The notes below the pieces were generated by a model. It was given only the letters and a program-made list of their open reading frames with translations. It made no database searches and had not been told where the DNA came from. From Chitinophagaceae bacterium UBA1946 (GTDB lineage: Bacteria > Bacteroidota > Bacteroidia > Chitinophagales > Chitinophagaceae), in the NCBI GenBank assembly GCA_002336815.1, contig DDEU01000034.1:19932-83931 (forward strand): a stretch of DNA of 64,000 nucleotides. Reading direction: 5' to 3'. Positions 59,949-64,000 of this stretch are shown piece after piece (position 1 is the stretch's first letter; every line of letters begins with the position of its first letter). The position numbers were made by a program, and so were the translations under genes.

Positions 59949-61502
59949 ATGAACCGCAGCCAATCCATACAGCAACTTACCAGCACTTCTCAATGGGACA
60001 TCATCATTATTGGTGGTGGCGCTACCGGCCTGGGTTGTGCTGTAGATGCAGCAAGCCGTGGATACAAAACTTTATTGCTGGAAAAATATGACTTTGCAAA
60101 AGGCACATCCAGCCGGGCCACCAAACTGGTGCATGGCGGTGTACGATACCTGGCACAGGGAAATATCCGGTTGGTAAGAGAAGCATTGATGGAAAGAGGC
60201 AGGCTGCTGAAGAACGCACCACATGTTTGCCATACGCTTGCCTTTGTAGTTCCTTTTTATAAATCCTGGCAGAAATGGTATTATGGATTTGGCCTTTGGT
60301 TATATGAATTACTGTCGGGCAAATTAAGCTTGGGACCAACAAAATTCTTATCAAAACAAGGCGCTTTAAGAAACCTTCCCAACCTGCAGGAAGAAAAGCT
60401 AACTGGTGGCGTGCTCTATTTTGACGGGCAGTTTGATGACAGCAGGCTCGCCATCAACCTTGCACAAACAGCAACAGAACAGGGTGCCACTGTGATCAAT
60501 TATTTTGCAGTAACGGATTTTATAAAGCAAGGCAGCACCATCATGGGCGTGATCGCAAAAGATGGACTAAGTGAACAGTCGTTTACCATCAGTACCAAAT
60601 CGGTGATCAATGCTACCGGTGTGTTTGCCGATGAATTGCTGCAGCTTGCCGAAGGGCACAGGGAACAAACCATTACACCATCGCAGGGAATACACCTTGT
60701 GGTTGACAAGCATTTTTTTAAGGGTATTGCCGGGTTGATGGTGCCAAAAACTGACGATGGCCGGGTGCTGTTTGCGATTCCCTGGCATGATAAAGTATTA
60801 TTGGGTACAACAGACACAGCCGTTGAAAATATCAGTACCGAACCAACTGCATTAAAAGAAGAAGTTGATTTTGTGATCGGCCACTTTAACCGTTATGCAT
60901 CTTCGGCTATTGGTTACCGTGATGTAAGATCAGTATTTGCCGGCTTGCGGCCGCTTGCAAAAAGCAGCGGTAAAAAACAAACAGCGGTAATGCCCCGGGA
61001 TCATCATATTGAAGCACTGCCGTCTGGATTGATACATGTAACCGGTGGCAAATGGACCACCTACCGGAATATGGCAGAACACGCAGTTGACAAAGCTGCA
61101 GCATACGCTGGATTAGAAAAGATAAATTGTAAAACAAAAACATTGCACCTGCATGGATGGCACGAAGGCGATGAACATTCGCATTGGTCTGTTTACGGCA
61201 CCGATGCAGCACTGATAAAAGAAATGATGGCGGATGATAGTGGGCTGGCAGAACAAATCCATCCCCAATATCCCTACAGCAGGGCCGAAGTGAAATGGAT
61301 GGCAGAACATGAAATGGCGATGACGGTGGAAGATGTGCTGGCCAGGCGAATACGGCTTTTATTCCTGGATGCAAATGCTGCAATGGAAGCGGCAGCAACT
61401 GTTGCACTGGTTATGGCAAGAGCTTTGAAAAAAGAGCAGGACTGGATCGACGAACAAATTTCAACATTCATCAATTTAGCAAAAGGCTACCTGCTGAAAT
61501 GA
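59949..61502 (+). CDS. glpD: Glycerol-3-phosphate dehydrogenase, FAD-dependent
   Basis: Oxidises glycerol-3-phosphate to dihydroxyacetone phosphate at the inner membrane. The FAD site is DIIIIGGGATGLGCAVDAA (about 18-36), followed by KGTSSRATKLVHGGVRYL and a DAO-type C-terminal domain (KWMAEHEMAMTVEDVLARR). The ATG at 59949 (517 residues) is taken because the family begins near there; an ATG at 59904 adds 15 residues. It lies between glpK and glpF. Confidence 0.93.
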   Translation: MNRSQSIQQLTSTSQWDIIIIGGGATGLGCAVDAASRGYKTLLLEKYDFAKGTSSRATKLVHGGVRYLAQGNIRLVREALMERGRLLKNAPHVCHTLAFVVPFYKSWQKWYYGFGLWLYELLSGKLSLGPTKFLSKQGALRNLPNLQEEKLTGGVLYFDGQFDDSRLAINLAQTATEQGATVINYFAVTDFIKQGSTIMGVIAKDGLSEQSFTISTKSVINATGVFADELLQLAEGHREQTITPSQGIHLVVDKHFFKGIAGLMVPKTDDGRVLFAIPWHDKVLLGTTDTAVENISTEPTALKEEVDFVIGHFNRYASSAIGYRDVRSVFAGLRPLAKSSGKKQTAVMPRDHHIEALPSGLIHVTGGKWTTYRNMAEHAVDKAAAYAGLEKINCKTKTLHLHGWHEGDEHSHWSVYGTDAALIKEMMADDSGLAEQIHPQYPYSRAEVKWMAEHEMAMTVEDVLARRIRLLFLDANAAMEAAATVALVMARALKKEQDWIDEQISTFINLAKGYLLK

Positions 61503-61588
61503 GGAATTGCGAAATATAGATTTACAGTCGTTCCTGAATTGAATTCATAATTCTTAATCCATCATTCATAACTCAAAACTAACAATTC

Positions 61589-62293
61589 ATGTCTCCTTTT
61601 ATCTCAGAATTTATTGGTACTTCCATTTTTATTTTACTGGGCAATGGTGTAGTGGCAAACGTGGTGCTTCACAAAACAAAAGGTAACGGCAGCGGCTGGA
61701 TCGTGATTACTTTTGGATGGGCAATGGCCGTGTTTGTAGGCGTGTATGCCAGCGCCGGAACAGAGGGCGCTCATTTGAACCCGGCGGTAACCCTTGCATT
61801 GGCTTTAAAAACCGGGGATTGGAACAATGTGCCTTTACACATCACTGCACAAATGCTGGGCAGCATGATGGGTTCTTTATTGGTTTGGCTGACTTACCTT
61901 CCACATTTTGATGCCACTGAAGATGCAGACTCAAAATTGGCTGTTTTTTGCACGGCTCCTGCCATAAGAAGTTCTCTCAACAATTTTATCTCCGAAATGA
62001 TCGGCACGTTTGCGCTCATCACCGGTGTGTTATTTTTAAATTCCCCGGAATCCAAACTTGGTTCACTCGATGCGTTACCGGTAGCCCTGCTGGTATTGGC
62101 CATTGGTTTATCATTGGGTGGCAGTACCGGTTACGCCATCAATCCTGCAAGAGACCTGGGCCCACGGATCATGCATTTTATCTTACCCATTAAAAACAAA
62201 AGGAACAGCGATTGGGGTTATAGCTGGATACCCGTGCTGGCACCTATAGCAGGCGCAGCATTGGCGGTATTGATGTACAAAGCGATTGCTTAG
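61589..62293 (+). CDS. glpF: Aquaglyceroporin (GlpF/MIP family)
   Basis: The 234 residues have six membrane segments and the two half-helix motifs NPAVTLAL (about 69-76) and NPARDLGPR (about 185-193), the NPA boxes of the MIP channel. The Arg after the second box belongs to the glycerol selectivity filter. It should bring glycerol in for GlpK. Adjacent genes glpK and glpD settle the substrate. Confidence 0.92.
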   Translation: MSPFISEFIGTSIFILLGNGVVANVVLHKTKGNGSGWIVITFGWAMAVFVGVYASAGTEGAHLNPAVTLALALKTGDWNNVPLHITAQMLGSMMGSLLVWLTYLPHFDATEDADSKLAVFCTAPAIRSSLNNFISEMIGTFALITGVLFLNSPESKLGSLDALPVALLVLAIGLSLGGSTGYAINPARDLGPRIMHFILPIKNKRNSDWGYSWIPVLAPIAGAALAVLMYKAIA

Positions 62294-62465
62294 ATATTTT
62301 GTTTAAATGCTATGCAACATTTATTGCCGAAACACCTGCAGTTATTGTCATTTGGCTGCAGATAAAATTATATGCGCTGATGCTGAAATATTCTGTAAAT
62401 TCATATCGAAATAGCAAAATATTTAACCCACTGCCATTCTGCTGCACTCACGCTAATACCATAAC

Positions 62466-62927
62466 ATGAAAATATTTACTTGCCTGTTCCTGCTGCTTTT
62501 GTCACCAGCTTTATTTGCCCAGCAACCTGTAAAAAGAATCGTTAATAGCTGTGGCAGCAGTTATACCACCGGCAATACCAAACTAAAAGTGTCGGTGGGC
62601 GAGCCGATGGTAGGTACGCATCACAATACTTCTGCCACTTTATCCCAGGGCTTTTTCCAGTCAAAGCCAGCGCCTGTTCTTGTGCCGGCGCCCGTTACAG
62701 GCTATCGCTTTTATCCCAATCCCACCAAAGATGAACTCCAGATAAAAGGAGATATTACCAAAGTAAAACAACTGCAGTTACATGATGCCGCCGGCAGGAT
62801 GGTTATGAATACAACTGTTACAACCGGTAACATTCCTGTAAAAGCATTACAGGCTGGTCTGTACACTGCCCGCCTTATCGGTGACAATGGCGCTGTTATC
62901 TATATTATGAAACTGGTAAAACTATAG
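62466..62927 (+). CDS. Secreted T9SS type A sorting-domain protein
   Basis: The 153 residues open with a signal peptide ending at LFAQQ. A short domain (about 20-75, with SCGSSYTTGNTKLKVSVGEP) is followed by a type A sorting domain starting YRFYPNPTKDELQI and ending in YIMKLVKL. The cargo part is too short for a known fold. It lies 2 bp before the broken paralogue gene, so they may be one transcript. Confidence 0.8.
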   Translation: MKIFTCLFLLLLSPALFAQQPVKRIVNSCGSSYTTGNTKLKVSVGEPMVGTHHNTSATLSQGFFQSKPAPVLVPAPVTGYRFYPNPTKDELQIKGDITKVKQLQLHDAAGRMVMNTTVTTGNIPVKALQAGLYTARLIGDNGAVIYIMKLVKL

Positions 62928-62929
62928 CG

Positions 62930-63886
62930 ATGAAAAAAACGTTGACCCTTCTCCTTCTATGTAGTATTGTTAGCACGTTTCTTTACGCCCAGTCTCCACA
63001 GGGCATTAACTACCAGGCGGTAGCTTACGATAACTTAAGCCAGCCGGTTGTGAATCATGCGGTAGGCGTGAGATTGAGTGTACTGGATGGCGGCGCTAAT
63101 GGCCCGGTACTATATGAAGAAACGCAGGTTCCCAACACGGATAACACTGGTTTATTTTCTATCGTAATTGGCAATGGCACTGTTGTATCCGGCACATTTG
63201 CAGGCATCAACTGAGGCAATGGCAGCAGATGGTTAAAAACTGAAATCGATATCACCGGTGGAAATAATTATGTAGTGATGGGAAGTTCACAATTTTTAAG
63301 TACGCCTTATTCTTTTTATGCTGATAGAGCTGGCAGAGCAGATAAAACAGATTTTACTTCTGGTTCATTTACAGTACCTGATGGGTTTAAAACCGTAACG
63401 CCCATACTCATTCCCGCCAGTACTAATTATACGGTACCGGCCGGAAAAAACTTATACATATCCAGTTCAATTGGTCCTGTTGCAATAGATGGTGATACAC
63501 TCACTCCAACATTGTGGTCAGCTGGTGCAGACTCCAGGACAATGATTGGAGCAAGCGAAGGAAGTATTGTAAACACTTCGATTTTAAAGACAGCTTTTTT
63601 GGTTGATAAAACAGTACAATGGGTAACTTTTAATTTTAAGAGCACACCCTATACTGTACCCTCAGGAAAGCAACTGGTCGTGATCAACCAGTCATTTTAT
63701 TATTTTGATTACAGTAACCCTGACAACATCAACTGCAAAGCCACTTTAAATGGTACCCCCATTGATGGATATAGCAGTAATATCACTAACAGTATTTTAG
63801 ATGAGAATACTATCATTTCTACGTTGGGCTGCCCTTCTTCTGTGGGTTATAATTATACCATTAATGGTTATTTAAAAGATAAATAG
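62930..63886 (+). pseudogene. Secreted repeat-family protein broken by an in-frame TGA
   Basis: The gene starts MKKTLTLLLL with a signal peptide ending YAQS and the family block SPQGINYQAVA. It reads on as a beta-sandwich (about 25-94), then meets TGA at codon 95 (63212-63214), where relatives have Trp (TGG). The same frame continues without another stop to 63886, with GNGSRWLKTEIDITGG and STPYSFYADRAG, as in homologues. A single G-to-A change explains it. It may be a recent null allele. Confidence 0.75.
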
Positions 63887-63916
63887 AACGCCAGGCAATA
63901 AAAAATATAACCCTTT

Positions 63917-64000
63917 ATGAAGAAAATATTATCAACGTTCTTAATTGCTGCCATCGCCTTTAATACACATGCACAGTCTCCCCAGGGCATCAACTACCAG
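63917..64000 (+). CDS. Tandem paralogue of the preceding family, cut by the window end
   Basis: Only the start is seen: a signal peptide ending HAQS followed by SPQGINYQ, the same opening as the broken gene. It therefore is a tandem copy. The window ends after 28 codons, so intactness cannot be judged. Confidence 0.8.
   Translation, partial: MKKILSTFLIAAIAFNTHAQSPQGINYQ

Noticed and set aside
1..64000. tRNA, rRNA, CRISPR arrays and intact insertion sequences
   Set aside because: Reading the gaps on both strands gave no T-loop-like motif, no regular spacer repeats and no transposase frame. A tRNAscan or Infernal run would settle it.

Overview
The window is chromosomal DNA from a member of the Bacteroidota, most likely family Chitinophagaceae (Ferruginibacter/Niastella-like; the genus is an inference). 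The evidence is a Bacteroidota-type dcw cluster (mraZ-rsmH-ftsL-like-ftsI with a PASTA domain-murE-mraY), a PorT-like type IX secretion protein with several secreted proteins carrying C-terminal sorting domains, a YpdA-type reductase, and -7 boxes of the Bacteroidota form TAnnTTTG in front of many genes. I found no rRNA, tRNA, CRISPR array, prophage or intact insertion sequence.

Layout. 0-7.1 kb: dcw cell-wall/division cluster, read leftwards. 7.1-7.5 kb: a 451-bp gap with a probable MraZ operator and a cluster of DnaA-box-like sites, three of them exactly 21 bp apart. 7.5-13 kb: orphan histidine kinase, YqgE/AlgH protein, PlsC-like acyltransferase, DUF983 protein and an ABC exporter. 13-21.6 kb: surface-glycan genes (GT11 fucosyltransferase, GT6 ABO-type transferase, methyltransferase, MsbA-like exporter, a GT-A transferase, a GT25 transferase coupled to yifB/comM, and a GT11-like protein). 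21.6-24.3 kb: MutS-like ATPase and dihydroorotase. 24.5-33.3 kb: outer-membrane barrel, FG-GAP propeller protein, DUF421 and SET proteins, MgtE, a giant-repeat S74/T9SS surface protein and a small CxxC protein. 33.3-42.5 kb: porT-ubiE, engB, a YkuK-like protein, a secreted metzincin-like protease, and small redox, epimerase and regulator genes. 42.8-49.8 kb: pdhC, dnaX, a GNAT-like protein, a possible small RNA, a DUF4870 protein and a ferredoxin-reductase-type oxidoreductase. 49.9-57.3 kb: M20 amidohydrolase; an operon of thioredoxin-like protein, ApbE, DUF4266 lipoprotein and DUF3570 barrel; YpdA; a cupredoxin with a sorting domain. 57.4 kb: a 113-bp MITE-like inverted-repeat element. 58.4-62.3 kb: glycerol operon glpK-glpD-glpF. 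62.5-64 kb: T9SS-type protein and tandem paralogues of a secreted family, the first broken by an in-frame TGA.

How the parts fit. The glycan block could build a blood-group-A/B-like epitope (Gal addition by GT25, Fuc-alpha-1,2 by GT11, alpha-1,3 Gal/GalNAc by GT6) and export it; this is inferred from family chemistry. The trx-ApbE-DUF4266-DUF3570 operon looks like an envelope redox/flavin system without a described role. Several genes have the -7 box only 4-5 bases from the start codon, which suggests leaderless mRNAs.
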